This document shows positions 27,846-41,683 of a DNA stretch of 60,000 nucleotides, piece after piece. The position numbers and the translations under genes are program-made. The notes below the pieces were generated by a model. That model searched no databases, was not told where the DNA came from, and was given only the letters and a program-made list of their open reading frames with translations. The DNA is taken from positions 3,598,001-3,658,000 of the forward strand of contig CM060731.1 in NCBI GenBank assembly GCA_030704615.1, read 5' to 3'. Source of the DNA: Takakia lepidozioides. Taxonomy: Eukaryota > Streptophyta > Takakiopsida > Takakiales > Takakiaceae. The stretch's first letter is position 1, and each line of letters opens with the position of its first letter.

Positions 27846-30684
27846 ATGGACATGAGAACGAGGGCCAGCCCTCGGGGCTGTAAATGGGGTGCATTCTTGG
27901 TGAATTTATTCTTTTGTTTGGCAAATGCTATAGCCTGCGCGCGCGGTAGCCATCTTCTCTCACGCAATGGTACAAGCTACCAGGTCCTGGACGTGGAGTT
28001 ATTCAGACAAGGGGGGAGCTCACTTGGACTACAAAAATTTGCTGAAAAGCTCCGGAATTCTACCTCTCAAGATTCATACCCGAGAACGGACTGGAGAAGT
28101 GATCTGAAGGAGGGGGTGCGCTTGGATCTAGTTCACAGGGATGCTCCGACCTCGCCCTTCAGAAAATTCGGGATGACCCGGGAAGAGCTTCATACAGAGA
28201 TGTTGGGGAGAGAGAATGCTCGCGTGCAGGCCCTCGCGACGCACATGGGCAATGCAGTTTCCAGCAACCATGGGGGGTTCGAGGAAACCTCTTCCCCTGC
28301 ATGGAATCGCGCATCAACAATGTCCTTGAGATCGAGCAGTGGCCCGGCTTTGAGAGACCCGGTGCAGTCTGGGTTGAACGCTGGCACTGGGGAGTACTTT
28401 GTAACACTGCAGGTATGTCTGTCTGCACATTTTGGTATGTGTTGAATGTCACATGCATCAATCCCAGATAAGGAAATAAACGGATTCTTCAGGAAAGGCT
28501 GAGACTGTTTCCTCCATCAAATTTACTTGAGAGTCTCTCAACAGAGTGCTCGAGACATGGGGTTAAAATGCAAAAGCAAGTGGGTTGAGTGTTTGCCGAG
28601 GCTTAATCTGGGTCTCTGACCTCTAATCTTCAGGAGCCAGAGTTGTCTTTGTCGCGTCTCGCTCCCTCACAGCTTCCTTTCTGTGGATTGAACAGTGGTT
28701 TAGACGGCAATCAACTCGCCACTTCCTTTCTGGTGCACATGAAGAAAGGTTTAGTTTTCAATCAGCTTGTCACCTTACCCTAGCTTCCATCACTCCTCCA
28801 GCCACTGGATGACTAAGGCCATGGGCATAGGTGCTACTGTTTGAACATATATGCCAGTGATGTCTAGACGACAGTGACGCAACCTGGAAACACCAAATAA
28901 TTGAACTCAAATAACACTATATCCAACAAACATCATTTGGTTTCTTGAACCATTTTCTCACACCTGTGTCCAAAGGTCGTCCAGACTGCTAGGAGCAGCT
29001 CTCCGACAAAGTTGTAGTGAACTTCATCGATAGCGTAGTGGGGCACATGTTATGCTATTGTTGATTGATATATGCCTTGAATTTGGCTTAGGTGGGCACG
29101 CCTCCCAGGAACGTGATTGCCACCATCGACACGGGAAGTGACATATTCTGGCTGCAATGCAAGCCATGTCAACAGTGTTATGATCAAATTGGGCCCATAT
29201 TTGATCCAACGCAGTCAGCATCTTTCAAAAGCCTGACTTGCACCTCTCCTGTGTGCTCAGAGCTTGCTTTTTCCAAATGTGGGAAAACCACCAATAACTG
29301 TGTCTATGCAGTAGCCTATGGAGATGGTTCACTTACTATTGGAGATTTCTCTCAGGAGACTCTTACACTGACATCCATTTCCGGCAGGCCATACAAAATT
29401 CCACAGTTCTCATTAGGATGTGGGCATGTTAATCAAGGATTGTTTGTCGGATCTGCAGGAATTCTGGGGCTGGGAAGGGGAAAACTATCATTTCCAACGC
29501 AACTTGCAGGAATAGTTGCAAACCGGTTCACATACTGTCTTACTGACCGCTTTGTCAACCCCAATGCAAACAGCCATATCTTCTTTGGAGAGTCTGCCAC
29601 TCAAGGACTGCAGTACACACCACTGACAGAAAGCCCCCACCAACCTGCTTTCTATTATGTTGGGCTCACTGGCATTACAGTGGGACACAAAGTGATCAGC
29701 TTTCCTTCCTCAGTCTACAGATTGGATTCCAAGGGCAATGGGGGTGTAATTCTTGATTCAGGGACTTCAATCACACGGCTAGCAGAACCTGCATATGCTG
29801 TCTTCAGGGACTCATTTCGGGCAGCAACCACTTATCTCAAGCGAGCATCGGGAGATACCCTGTTCGATACATGTTATTCCATCACAGGAGCTGCCACAAC
29901 GATTCCAGCTGTGAATCTGTTGTTTGAAAATAAGGTTCACACTCTACTTGCCCTTTGCTTTGTTCAGTTATTTTTCATGTTGCACCACATTCATTTCACT
30001 GTGTCCGGGAAACCATAGACTGGATCTTGCTTCGTCCAGGCCTGCAATTTGCAACACTTCATAACTGGATTGTTGTCCTCTGTATGCAACCCAAATGAAA
30101 ATTCTATGGTAAATCGGAGGGGCAGATTGAGAGCTGCTTTCACTCTCAGGAGCCTTTTGTCATCGTAAATTAAAAAGGAACTCATCTTTACTGAGGGACT
30201 CTTCTATAATTTAATGAATGGTTCACTGTCTACTTAACACTCTTATGTCCCTTAGCCTCTCATGAGAAGAGCGCCACCCCAAGACGCTGCAGGCCCCAAA
30301 AAACAGTCATCGCATCCGACAAGCTGAAGATCTACATGGTTGTTTCTGTCTGCAGAGAAGAAAGTCCTTACCCCATCTTTCTTTCAGAGGATAAATTGCG
30401 TCTATTGCGATTAAAAGTGGCAAAGTTCTGAATGCCATCAAACAGTCTGGTTGAGATTGACTTTTGTATGTGTCTGTTGATGGCAGGCCAGTTTAGCTCT
30501 TCCTGCAAACAACATTCTGCTGCCAGTTGATACACAGGGCACATTCTGCCTGGCTTTTGCCTCCAGTGGAGTGGCTGGAAACATCTCCATCATTGGAAAT
30601 GTGCAACAACAGAACTTTAGGATTGAGTATGATTTAGCAAATTCCAGAGTTGGATTTGTCGGTGCCAACTGTGCAGGTCAGTAG
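27846..30684 (+). CDS. Nepenthesin-type aspartic protease, three exons, 535 aa
   Basis: The exons are 27846-28412, 29092-29934 and 30487-30684, with GT-AG borders (CAG|GTATGT, CTTAG|GTGG, AAG|GTTCAC, GGCAG|GCC) and phase 0 at both junctions. The start is the first ATG of the frame and is followed by a hydrophobic stretch (about residues 13-38) that fits a secretory signal. A pro-region to about residue 180 precedes the A1-family peptidase domain. The first catalytic motif is DTGSD, with D at residue 202. A cysteine-rich nepenthesin insert follows (C-x2-C-x2-C and later cysteines), then the flap YGDGS (Y265) and the second catalytic motif LDSGTS, with D at 411. The C-terminus IIGNVQQQNFRIEYDL is typical of plant members such as ASPG/CDR1 relatives. 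Such proteases act in the secretory path or apoplast. The gene appears intact. Confidence 0.88.
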
Positions 30685-32014
30685 CTAGGGCATTACATAA
30701 CGGAATACTGGATGTAAGGGGTTTTGATAATCAAAGGTGTCTTGTTTGGCATTTTACAAAGTTGCAAGGTCCAGCGTGACCCAATCTCTCTTTTTAAGTT
30801 TTGCTGAAGTTTCCAAGAGCACATTTGTAAGGTGCTTGGATGTTCAAAGGAAAGAATTGGGTGTCAAATCATCTGACTGCACACTGAATTTCTCAAAGAG
30901 AAGTGCCTCTTCCTACTGGATGGAGTGTGCCCTTTTAAGAGGTAAAGAAAGCACTCAGCTACGAGAACGGGGCACTACTTAGCTAAAACACCATAACCAG
31001 CCTTGGCCAAAGCCCTCCAGAGTATTCATTATAAGTACGGGAAGGGCCCCAGATCTCCCAGGGATTTTCTTCCAAAGCGATTTTCTTGCAGGCGGTGTGA
31101 TGGACGCATGGGTAGTCGCATTCATTGCGTGTCTGTAATAAGAGCAAGTCAGAGTCTTCAGCAAATGCTACGTACTGACCGCATTTAGTCTTTTGGGTAG
31201 TGTGTAGCGTCAGTCAAACTAGGGGTTCATTGGGGTTTTAGTTTCGAACCTGAGAAACTCAGGTTTCTCACAATTGGTGAGTGTCAGACTCCAAGCTCAT
31301 TGCAATTCGTAGATGGAACAGGACTGGTCACCACATGGTAACTGCCATTGGCATGCTCCCACGGAGGAAATGCACTCATTGTGCTAGCTACGACTGCAGG
31401 CATCATGTCGACCTTACAAGGAGGAAGATCTTACTGAGACTTCTCTTCTCCCCAGAGATACAGGATTTGGGGACGTGGAGAGATGGTCTTATGCATCTTC
31501 TTCCAACTTGCAATCACACCTTCACCTTATCCGACATTCCCCATTTCTTCCAACGTTCGCTATGTATCTCCTTGATTGCCACTGCTCCTACACTGTTATT
31601 CGACAATGGTTCTAGTTGCAAGCTTCATACACCCTGCATGAACAAACGCATGCCCTGGCAAAGGTTTTTAACGCTTTCTCATATGTAAGAATCGACTGGA
31701 GAACTATCCAGCGTGGATGTGTAGAATGAATGCATTCTTAAGGTTGATCATGACCTGGCCATTTGTTTTTAAATACGCAGCTGTCGTGTGATGTGCCAGG
31801 GACACCGAATCGTCCTAACGATCTGTAGTCCAGTTCATCAGATTATAGATAGTGAGGGAGATGACAGCCTCCCATCATATCAGGGGGGGGGAAAAGGAAA
31901 AGTAACAGTCAGCAAGAGAAGGATGGATGTTGGAGGCTGGGAAGATGGCCCTACACCTTCCCTGCAAAGACCGTCGCTGTTTGGAATTCCGGCAGCTTGC
32001 GCCTTTCCACGGCC
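30685..32014. other. No gene recognised
   Basis: Intergenic DNA between the aspartic protease and the cupin gene. The 31281-31688 open stretch has no recognisable motif and lacks support. Confidence 0.4.
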
Positions 32015-34136
32015 ATGGCGCTCACTGGTCCTGCTTCTGTCTCTCTGCCTTCATTCCCCGCACTTGGTGCTGTGACAGGCTGCAGTATAAGTACTGTGCG
32101 TGCATTGCCCACCTTCTCAAACCTTCTCACTCTTGTGTCCCCTCCTGTTTTGCGTAGTGATAGGAAATCCAACTGTTCACCACCCACCTGCCATCTCGTC
32201 TCTCCTTCAACTTTCAGAGCAGTTAGCTGTAAAGTGCCGGGTTTGTCACCACTTGGCTCTCGGGGATTTTCGTCTCTGAGGGGCGGTAGCAAGGTGGGTT
32301 CCTGTCTTCCTGTGGTCAGAGCTATGGCTGACGAGGAGGTGAAGACCGTGCCCAAAGTGGTGGAGAAGTTGGGGATCACAATTGAGAAGAACCCTTCTGA
32401 GTCTCGGATTACTGAGCTCAGCATTCGTTCATGGCCAAAGTATGTGTCCTTTTCGCGATCGTTGAACGTATGTTATTATGTGCCTGTTTGTGCACCCTCT
32501 TTCTGCATTGTCCCCGGAGTTCCTTGCGAGTTTTTTTCGACGTCATAAAGTTTCTGTTCTGCCTATGACAAACACACACCTTCTTATATCCGTGTCTGCG
32601 TACATGTCTTACTTTCTGAACATAAGTGATGCTTCGTGGGCTCAAGGAAGTCTCTTGAGATAAATCATTTGTAGTTCAACTGTGAATATGATTGTGTATT
32701 TAGCCTTAGTGTCAAGTCTCTTCCACGTAAGTCCTCCGGAGACTGCAGTCCTTCGTGGTGGAATAAGAAGCAGGGAGTAGCAATCTACGTTATCCATCAC
32801 TTGGGCCTTTGGCCTCTTTGAGGAAAGGGCAAGAGCGGACAACCGGCCTCGTCCCCAAAGAGATGGCCGCAAAGTTCAGTAATTCTCCTCATCCCAGGGA
32901 CCCTCTCCTCCCTTTCCCTCTCCCTCTCCGTTTGCACACAAATATATTTATGTCTCTTCCCCCTTGTCCATCAAAACAGAACATGGGGTTTTTTGGACCA
33001 AGCAAAGACAGTACAATGAGGATATCATCTATGTTTGGCTTATTCCTGCAATTTCCTGAAGTGGGCTGCAGGGTTCTGTAGTTCTGAAGCCTTCGATATT
33101 TAGTTCTGGGCTGAAAGGGAATGTCCTTGAGAGTGATAGTTTGCCTTCTGTTTATCTTAGATTAGGATGTATTTCCTGCGAGGATCAAGTAATACAGGAG
33201 GCAAGGACTTTATAATGTCAGAGAGCCATGAGAGCCCATGGGACAGGGTAGAACAGACTATCAGGGTACTTCAGTTGTTGTGCTAAAAAGAAGTGCCTCA
33301 AGCAGGTAGGCCAAGAGGCACTTGGGATCTTGAAAGCTACTAAAGGATTGTGAATCTCTTAAAGACAATAGTATCTCCCTCGGATCTTGGAGTATGCAGG
33401 GCAGAAGTGGTGGCTCTGTTACCACTTCCTCCAATGTGCAGACCTGACAAACTGTAACCTTTCACATTTGACCATTTCCCTGTTTCAATTGGCAGCCTGG
33501 GAGAGCCAACTTGGTAGGCACCAAGGGACTGCATGAGGGCCTAGAAAATTTCTCGTAGAGGTGGGGAGGGCATGATATGCAGCTGTCTGTGATTTTGAGG
33601 AAATCTTTTCTGTAAAATTATGGTCAAATCTGAATGTTGGTTAAGTCTCTCTGGGTCCATGTTTTCTGCACATAGAACTTCCTGAGAGCTTCTGGTATGC
33701 TTGCAATACAGCACCATAGCCAATACTGCTAATGTTTGTGAACTGACGTGATTTGGATTCGTCACCCTCATCAACCTCCTCATCAACCTCAACGGTATCT
33801 CCCGAGCCGACAATCATGCGGGACTCTTGGTTTCAGTCAGTTTGTCTGTGCGATGTGAGAGAGAAAAATATTTTTTTTTCTAAAAATTAATGTGTGGCAT
33901 GGGATGGCTGGCTGGTGTTGGAGTTCAGGTGGGGCTGCCCTGCCAGTAAGTTTCCATGGACATACGATGCACAAGAGACTTGCTATCTTCTTAAAGGAAA
34001 AGTGAAGGTGTATCCAGAGGGATCAGCTGACTTCGTAGAAATTGGAGTAGGTGATTTGGTCATTTTCCCCAAGGGAATGAGTTGCACATGGGAGGTGACT
34101 ACAGCTGTTGACAAGCACTACAAGTTTGAGAGCTAA
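32015..34136 (+). CDS. Plastid-targeted cupin (DUF861-type), two exons, 210 aa
   Basis: Exon 1 is 32015-32439 and exon 2 is 33929-34136. The donor AA|GTATGT and acceptor TTCAG|GTGG split one lysine codon, and the joined protein has 210 residues. Residues 1 to about 105 are rich in serine, threonine and basic residues with almost no acids, a typical chloroplast transit peptide. The remainder runs through TIEKNPSESRITELSIRSWP and WGCPASKFPWTYDAQETCYL to GVGDLVIFPKGMSCTWEV near the C-terminus. This matches the small plant cupins annotated as RmlC-like or DUF861 proteins, related to the ureidoglycine aminohydrolase/ethanolamine-utilisation cupin fold. Their substrate is not established and no metal-binding histidines are evident. 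The neighbouring GT106 gene is convergent. Confidence 0.85.
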
Positions 34137-35404
34137 ATTGTCCCGCCCTTCAGTATGTGGGGAGTGGGGAGGGATTTTTGGTTTGGAAGCCTTCTACCCA
34201 AAGCTGTTCACACAAGCCCTTTTTGAGCTCCCTTTAGAGTGATTGTGTCATGTGTTGAAGTCGATGGCAAACCTTCAAAGATCAGTTTGAGCGGCTTGAG
34301 ATAAGAGTACACATAATACCTACTACCCAGTCCCTTAGACTGTCAACCGGATCTATTTGTGGAATATTTGGAGCAGTGGGTCTCTTTTGGGATTAGCTTA
34401 CTTGGATTGACACGATAGGCCACAAATGTTGCCTCAAAATACCCCATATGTCAGGGACTGGCTTTTGAAGGGTAATACGAGTCTTGGTCATCGATATGGG
34501 AATGGAATGATATCTGATGATATCCAACAGTGAACTAACTTGATTGACTTTATTATTCCCAGGTAATATGAGAATTTATTTGGATCTGTTGAAGATGTGC
34601 AGTATGGGAAGTGAGACTGTAGTCATTAAAGTCGTTGTTTGCCGTAGCCTTGTGGCCATTGACCCCACGCTCAGTTTGAGCAGAACAGGAAGGGACAGAA
34701 ACTACCTTTGTTTGAACATGTACAGTATTTGACAGAACTGGAAGCAAATAACCAAAACCTTTGTAGGCAAGGAGGCGAATGAAAAAAATATATCTATTTC
34801 TTTTGACACTACACTGATAAGCGGACTTAGTTGCCAGCACCACTCAAGTTCACAATGTCAATGTACAGAGAAGAAGACATCTGTGGGGCTCTGTGCGATG
34901 CTGTTTCCACTGACAGTAGCTGAGGTTCTGAAAGTCTGCAGGCAGTTTGTGGACAGATTTTGGCAGGAAGTCAGGGCTGTACACAAAGAAAACCAAGTTG
35001 GAAGATCTCATAAAACCTTTGAATAAGGGACAAGGCAAAGATACAATATTTGTATGCATGTCATTGGTAGTAACATTATGTTGCATGTCCATTCATTCAC
35101 TCTCTTTCTAAAAGAGATTGTAAATGATAGATAAACGGAAGGCACACTTTGTGTACACCAGAAGCTGGCGAGAAGTATCTGAAATGAGCACACCTATGGC
35201 AATCCCATAGACAATGTATTAATTACAAAAAAATGTTCAATGAACTTGAATAAGCAAAAAATAGATTACAGAAGAAAAGCATTGGAAAGGGCCATACACC
35301 CAGAGGGAACTGCCATATCTCTTGCTACAGACCTGACCAACGCAAAACCCTATGCCCAAACATAAATTCATCGTTTGAAGCTTGCAAGGTCAGAGAAAAT
35401 GCTG
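34137..35404. other. Intergenic region between convergent genes
   Basis: This contains the 3' ends of the cupin (+) and GT106 (-) transcripts. No further gene was recognised. Confidence 0.5.
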
Positions 35405-38400
35405 TCATCTCACTTTTTGAAACTGTGGATTTCGAGGGTGTATAGAATTCGTATCCTCAGGGCACATGCAATCGGGCACTGGATAGGTGTAAATTGAAGC
35501 TTCCTTCTTGCGTAGCTCAAGGCCTTTCAAATCACTGTGTCTTCGCATTGCCTCCAGATGGCTGGAAAACCTCTCCCATCTGTGCTTTGTCAAAGCCACA
35601 CATTAAAAGCCTGATTCACACATCTTGGTGCTCTTGATTACTGACCCTATGAAGAAGAAAAACTTGGATTGTTTGGTGTTTTCGCACACTTTAATGTGAG
35701 GAAAAAGCATAGTACCTACCTAGGTATTGTCATGGCAAGTTTTCTCAGCCCCTGTAGGACAGGAGTTCAAAAAACTCTTGCTCGACCATCATTAAAAAAG
35801 GTCCCCTTTTCTCCTACATGGAAGTCTTCCCTAATGAACATAATGCTTGCTTCGGCAAGAGTCTTCCTCTCCTCTGGGAAGGCATAACATCCAGGAACCT
35901 GTTTCTATCGTCCCAAAGGTCTACTTCCTTCTGTTTGGAAGGTGTACACCTTCTAGCGGGTCACTCAAAGACTCCAAAGTCTCAGTGGGTACACATTAAG
36001 TAACCGGTTGACCAAGGCACGCCCCTTTTATGGCCAGGTTGGCCATAATGGGTGACATCCAACACACACCTATGTGGCTTTGCACCCACGAACACTTATA
36101 AGGCGGCCTTGTGTCCAACCACTGGACCATCTGTTGGATGCTTGTGCTGTCACAATTTTATGGACAGTACAAGAAACATTATGAAGCCTATGTGTAGCAG
36201 GACCAAACTGAGCATAGTTAGCACACATACTAAATTTTTTATCAAGCCAACATGAAAGTGTTGAAGTTTCGGATTTATTTTTACCCAATATTGGGATTGT
36301 CCAATAGCAATGCCAGCTTGCGCTTGTCTGGTCGTATAGTCTTGGAGTGGCCCTTGTTGAGGAAGCGGCGATGCCCAATCAAAATTTGCGGAAAGTTCCC
36401 ACCTTGTGTTGTCACAAACACTTCACTGTGCAAACACACTGTATAATCCAATGCAGCCATCCGCGAAGAATACTCCTGCCACCATGATCAAACCCAGCTT
36501 TCTTTGTCAGTACTGTACATTCATATTGGCAGGAGTTGGGAGGAAGAGAAGTCACTTGGGACATACAGTGAACAAGTCCGCTTTAATTATACAAGAAAAA
36601 GCCCCAACAAGCTAATGAGACTATGATTGTTTGGTCGAACCTTGAATGGTGCCAGCTCCTCGCGGGAAAGAAGAGTTTCTTTGGTCTGAAGGTAAGGATA
36701 CATTCTCCAAAGAGGCTCCATGCTCTCTTTCTCTTTGTAAATTTTCCCAGCAGCTAGGTAGATGGGGGTTGTGTTTCTGAAACCCATACCTCGTAGCATC
36801 ATACCCACCTGCAATACATTTTTTCGATCCAACTGACCATGAGTTACCTCAAGCTGCTTAAACCCACAAAACAATGGCATCGACTTCACCTCAGAAGGAA
36901 CTCAACGAAACTGAATATTGCCTAGTCTTCATGTATGACTGAAAGCATGGGGCCTTGTTTTGAGTCATGCCTAAGCAAGTAGCAGTAAAGTTGTGCGCCC
37001 AGCCTTCGCATCCTTACCAGCTTTCTTTTCTTTTCTGGCTGCAATGAGACTCCAAATTGTTCAACAGCTTTTGTTCCTTTCAGACAGGGATATTATGAAG
37101 CATAGTTTCATCCACAATCCATGCTTTAAAAACCTCATACCTTATCTAACCAAAGGACTTCTACACATTTGCAGCTGTGGCAGGAAGATTACGCACATAG
37201 AGCACCCTACAAAAATTGGGGCTGATTATGGGGAACTTTACCTCTGTTTTGCAGCATGTTGACAAGGTTGACTGTCTGGAAAGCAGTTGCAACTGCACTG
37301 TCTAAGCTCATCAAAGGCTACAACTATGGCTGGGACTTGGTGTCCAGCAGCCCTTTTCTTTCACATCAAAATCAGGTGGACACTCTATTGATGACGAAGT
37401 ACAGCTTCCAAAACCTGGTTTAATCTTAATTCATTTTACACTAGCACTGTTTGGAATATCTTGGTCTTTGATGAATATTGTATCCTGACTTAAACACATT
37501 GTCCTCAGCAAGCCGAGCCTCACAAGGAGCCTTCATACAGCTTGGACGAGGAAACAGATGTGGGAGGAAGGTAAAGAACATGCAAGCAACACACTCAGAG
37601 GGACAAGATTTGGGACATGAAGCAGTGGTTAGGGAGAGAGAGCCAGAGTGCAAACCTCCAGAGGTGTCAACGGGCATTTCCCATTCATCCTGATAGCTGC
37701 AGGGTTGATGACCCGACCAGTTTTATTGAACTTGCCCTTCCATGCACTCTCCCGGGCATTATCCAACACGTGCTTTTCCTCTTTGCCACCCTCATATATG
37801 CAACATGAAAAAGCGACCATATCCTGGCAACATTTTATAGGTGATGAGTACACTGCTGTTGGACAGCCACTCTTGCTTGACTTTAGTCATCTGCCCCTTT
37901 ACAAACATCTACTCTTTTTTCCCCTCTATTAGTTTATACTAAATGTCCCTGCAAGGCGAGTCATGCCCATCCCTCGTACCATCCTCTGGACATAACAGTA
38001 TATGATGGCTACGCAAAGATTTTAGATTCCTGGTCACAAACAACAAACATGAACCTAAATGAAACATCAAGGAGAGAGGGAGAACCTCTTCAAATCGAAG
38101 ATGGACAGCAACGTAGTTGCCATCACTGTTAGCACTCTTGGCAATCATTCGTTTGACCAGTAACTGCCCAGTTGATGCAATCGGTTGCGCAAACCGTAGG
38201 GCCTCAAAATTGGTGAAACACCTGAGTTTCTGAATTGTTTTTGGAATTCCGTCATATGACAACCGATTTGCAAATGGCGAAAACCTAATCACTCTGCATG
38301 CCAGGCAACCCATGCGTTCATTGGCAGACTTAAATCATCTGGACAAACGACAAACATGAAGGAGTCTCTGGGAATGGAAGAGATACAGTCATTTCCATAC

Positions 38401-41023
38401 TTGTCACAAAACACGACCAATTCACACAATACCTCCACAAAGATCCCCCACCACATGTTTAGAAGATGGATCACAACTCTATTTGGTCACAAATGAGTCA
38501 TACACTGACTGATAAGTGCAGGTAATAAAGAAAAGATTAACATGTTGACAAATACTGCAAATAAATGTACTCATTTCGTGGAGTGCATGTGAGCCCCGAA
38601 ATCAACAAAAAAATAGAATATGAGCAGAATGTGCACCTGTGTGTGTAAGAGAGAGAGAATTAAAACATACCCCCGGTTGATGAGTTCAGGGAGGACCGTA
38701 TCCAGATAGAAGGAAGGCTTTGCCCATGCCTTCACCTTAATTTTATATATCATGCTGGTGTTGTCATAACCTGCCATTATTTCGTCGGGCAGCTGCCTCA
38801 CCACCCTCACCTGACGTGCTAATGTGTCGATGAAATGGTCTTCATCATAGATTTCCCCAAATTTGCTGCAAATATAGAAGAAGCCAGTTTGGATTGAGTG
38901 AACCAATTAATGGCTGGCAAGAATCAATGCAATAGACATTTCAAGTTCAACCCATATCGTGCAAAACAACATACCCTATGTCAATCGTGGCAGACTTGAG
39001 TGATTGGGCTGGTAACCCTAACCCTAATTCCCAGTTGTAAGCTGACCAAAAGATACATTAGGTTCAGCAGGTGACAGATAAAGAGCTGACCAATTTTAGG
39101 TCATGTGACCCTTCAAAACATCTCAACAAGAACACTTCCCCTCTCTTTTAAACGAACCAATTTGTGCCCCTACCTGGGATCTCTCCAGACACTATTAAAA
39201 TGAAAACGGGGTATAATGAGGGTCGCGTTCAGCAGGCGTGCTACCGCTACAGCATTGCAAATCTGCAACATTTATGCATGAAATGTGTATCAGAGAGATT
39301 GGTATAAGGAAAAGAATCTTTCACAAATACAAAGACAACATTCCAATAGAGCAAAAACAGTAGAAAAGGGAAATAAAAACTGAGACTGGAGTGCCCACAA
39401 CCCAGAATTAGAATCTGGTCATGAATTGTCTACCTGCCCTACATTGGACATGAACGGTGTTGCAAGAATGGGACATACCGAGGAGCGCTGTTGATTGAGT
39501 CCACCATTAGCTTCTATAAGTATGTATCCATTTGACTCTGGCACACCTGCAGATTGAAAACTTGCTATCATTCCCTTGCTTTTTCAGGTTTCAGACTGTC
39601 TGTATTTTTGTTTTACCCCCAAAAACACTTCCCTCTTTGTGGATCGACTTCTGTTACTCATGACCCGTAGGATACACACAATGGTGAAGACAACAAATCA
39701 CAAGGTTGTGTGATGACAGGGCTCTGGCAAGGATTTTAGGAGAACAAATTTGTCAGTTTCCAAAGTTCAGACTTGAGTGAGATCAGAATCAGGAAATGTG
39801 GCACCTGAGTGATGTCAATCTTTTTGGTTGACATAACATCCAATATATAGTGGTTGCAATATGTTATGCCTTCTGGTCTGTGACATGTTCTAGAACAAGT
39901 CACTGAAATATTTTCTGAACTCCTGCCAGGATAGGTAAGTGTATCAACAGCTGACTACATGGCTGCAGCCTGATTTTAGACACAGATTCAACGCAGGTGT
40001 CTAAGGATGTCAAGGCCTTTTGTCAAGTGAGCGCTTCGAGAGTGAACCCATCTACCTTGCTCTTGCTCTCCATCCTACACCCACCACTTTTGCTACTTTC
40101 GCTGGCAGCCTGTGGATGACCAGGACAACCGCTTGTTGCAAACACAAAATAACGCCCAGGCGTTTGCACCATATTAAAGTGAGAAAAGGGCCCACCTTGA
40201 AGAGAATCATGGTGAAGGTGGTCAAGGCAGGGCACATAGCCACCACCCTCTTTTGGATACTCCCAGGCTGCCAGCACCTGCCGGCCATGCCCAGCCGCGT
40301 CCACCTCCATCACTAGCCCCAATTCAGCCTACAATCACCATACCCCCCCTTCCCACTGTTGTTGAGATAGCCAACCGACATCGTAAGTTGTCCCAGCCCT
40401 CAATGTAGCAAATACAATTCTCTCTTTCCAGAGCGGGATGGACGAACCTCCTAACTTGAAGATCAAGCCAGACATATAATTGACAGGTACCACGCCTTCG
40501 TAACAGCAGACTCCCGGGAAAATTCAGCTACCAAAATGAGCGATCCTCGAAGACAAATCACAAAGTCAGCGACCAAAAAGAGTGTGGAGGAGAGCAATAA
40601 GAGAGCGAGTACCCCGTATGCGGAAGCATTGGCGCGCTCCATCTCTGGCCACAACTGCCTGAATACTTCATCGCTGCGGTAAATAGATCCGGGGGGCGCG
40701 TGCCTCGGCAATCTTGGCAAATCCATTGATACGCTACCCATGTAGAGCACCATACCCGATACATAAACAAGGGGGGCCAAAAGAAGAACTCCATGCCGCC
40801 TGACTAAAAAAGTGAGCAGTACGAGTGTTAAGCGTTGCCACAATGTGTGAGGTGCAGGGGGAGGCCCAACCGGGAACACCATCTTCCCACTTTTCGTTCG
40901 CCCAAAGGATCGCCCATTGCGGAGCCGTGGGGAGCGCCCCGGCGAGAGAGGAGGGGAGGGAACATGGCCAATATAGCCTGGTGGCCGTGCGTACACATAC
41001 GTAGGCTCTTTGCCGTTCTGCAT
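35405..41023 (-). CDS. GT106 / O-fucosyltransferase-like glycosyltransferase, ten exons, 584 aa
   Basis: Exons in transcript order are 41023-40613, 40277-40196, 39546-39479, 39262-39174, 38865-38671, 38293-38086, 37823-37656, 36808-36641, 36475-36285 and 35579-35405. All borders are GT-AG and the sum is 1755 bases with no frame break. The N-terminus is cytosolic and proline-rich, with a single anchor ([17 protein letters not shown]), as in Golgi type II enzymes. The lumenal domain carries [20 protein letters not shown] (the GDP-sugar-binding start of the O-FucT fold), [70 protein letters not shown] and [14 protein letters not shown]. It ends [12 protein letters not shown] plus a short tail. 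This plant family includes the rhamnogalacturonan-I rhamnosyltransferases (RRT). The exact donor and acceptor for this member are not known. Confidence 0.9.
39009..39027 (-). repeat. Short interstitial telomere-like tract in an intron
   Basis: GGTAACCCTAACCCTAATTC contains just over two plant-type CCCTAA repeats, within the intron between the fourth and fifth exons of the GT106 gene. Such telo-boxes also occur in plant promoters. Here the position is intronic. Confidence 0.6.
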
Positions 41024-41680
41024 CAGCGGATGCCTGGGACCCGCCCTCGGTCATCCATCTGGGGGAAGAAGAAGCGGTTCTAGGAGCAGTCAGCCATCAG
41101 CCTCCAAATCCACAACGAACCAGAGCTAAACTACGGAGGCAGCATCTTGCAAAACTCTATCGCATTCTCATCTCCTCACCAATCCAACCTCACCTCCATT
41201 CCACCCATCACTCCCCAAAGGTGCCACCTTGCCTCGAAAACGCCATACAAGACACCACTTTCCTACAAGTCAAGCTCGCAAACCAGGTGAGGAACAGATC
41301 TACGCAGCCGAACTCATTTGCACCATCACTTCTCTCTCCAGAGAAGTAATGCAGATCACAGCCTACACGCTTCCCTTCTCCAAGCCAGGAATGAAAACCC
41401 ACGGCTCCGAATGCCTGCCAGACAACAACACTACAGATATGTGCTGGAGCACAGTTGCAGATCAGCAGCAGAGACAAAGAAAAAGGTTGACAGACGCCCA
41501 ATCATGCTCCCACAAATACTTATGGCTCTCTCTCTCTCTTCTCGATCAAGACACAGACAGACAGGCAGGCAGCTGCGCAGACAAGCCAGGGAGAAGCCAA
41601 GCAGCCAAAAACCACAGGCCCACGCAAAGTCAGGGGTCAAAGCAAGCACAGGGGTCCACTCAATCACAAGGCGCCATTTT
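41024..41680. other. Upstream region of the GT106 gene
   Basis: Likely 5' leader and proximal promoter of the minus-strand gene. A (CT)n stretch lies at about 41526-41540. The open stretches on both strands (41229-41822 and others) are low in recognisable content. Confidence 0.35.
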
Positions 41681-41683
41681 GCT

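Noticed and set aside
31281-31688. 135-codon plus-strand open frame between the protease and cupin genes
   Set aside because: No domain recognised. Composition is histidine- and leucine-rich without signal or splice support.
39009-39027. Interstitial telomere as a chromosome-fusion scar
   Set aside because: Only about two repeats are present, within an intron. Such short telo-boxes are common in plant genomes.
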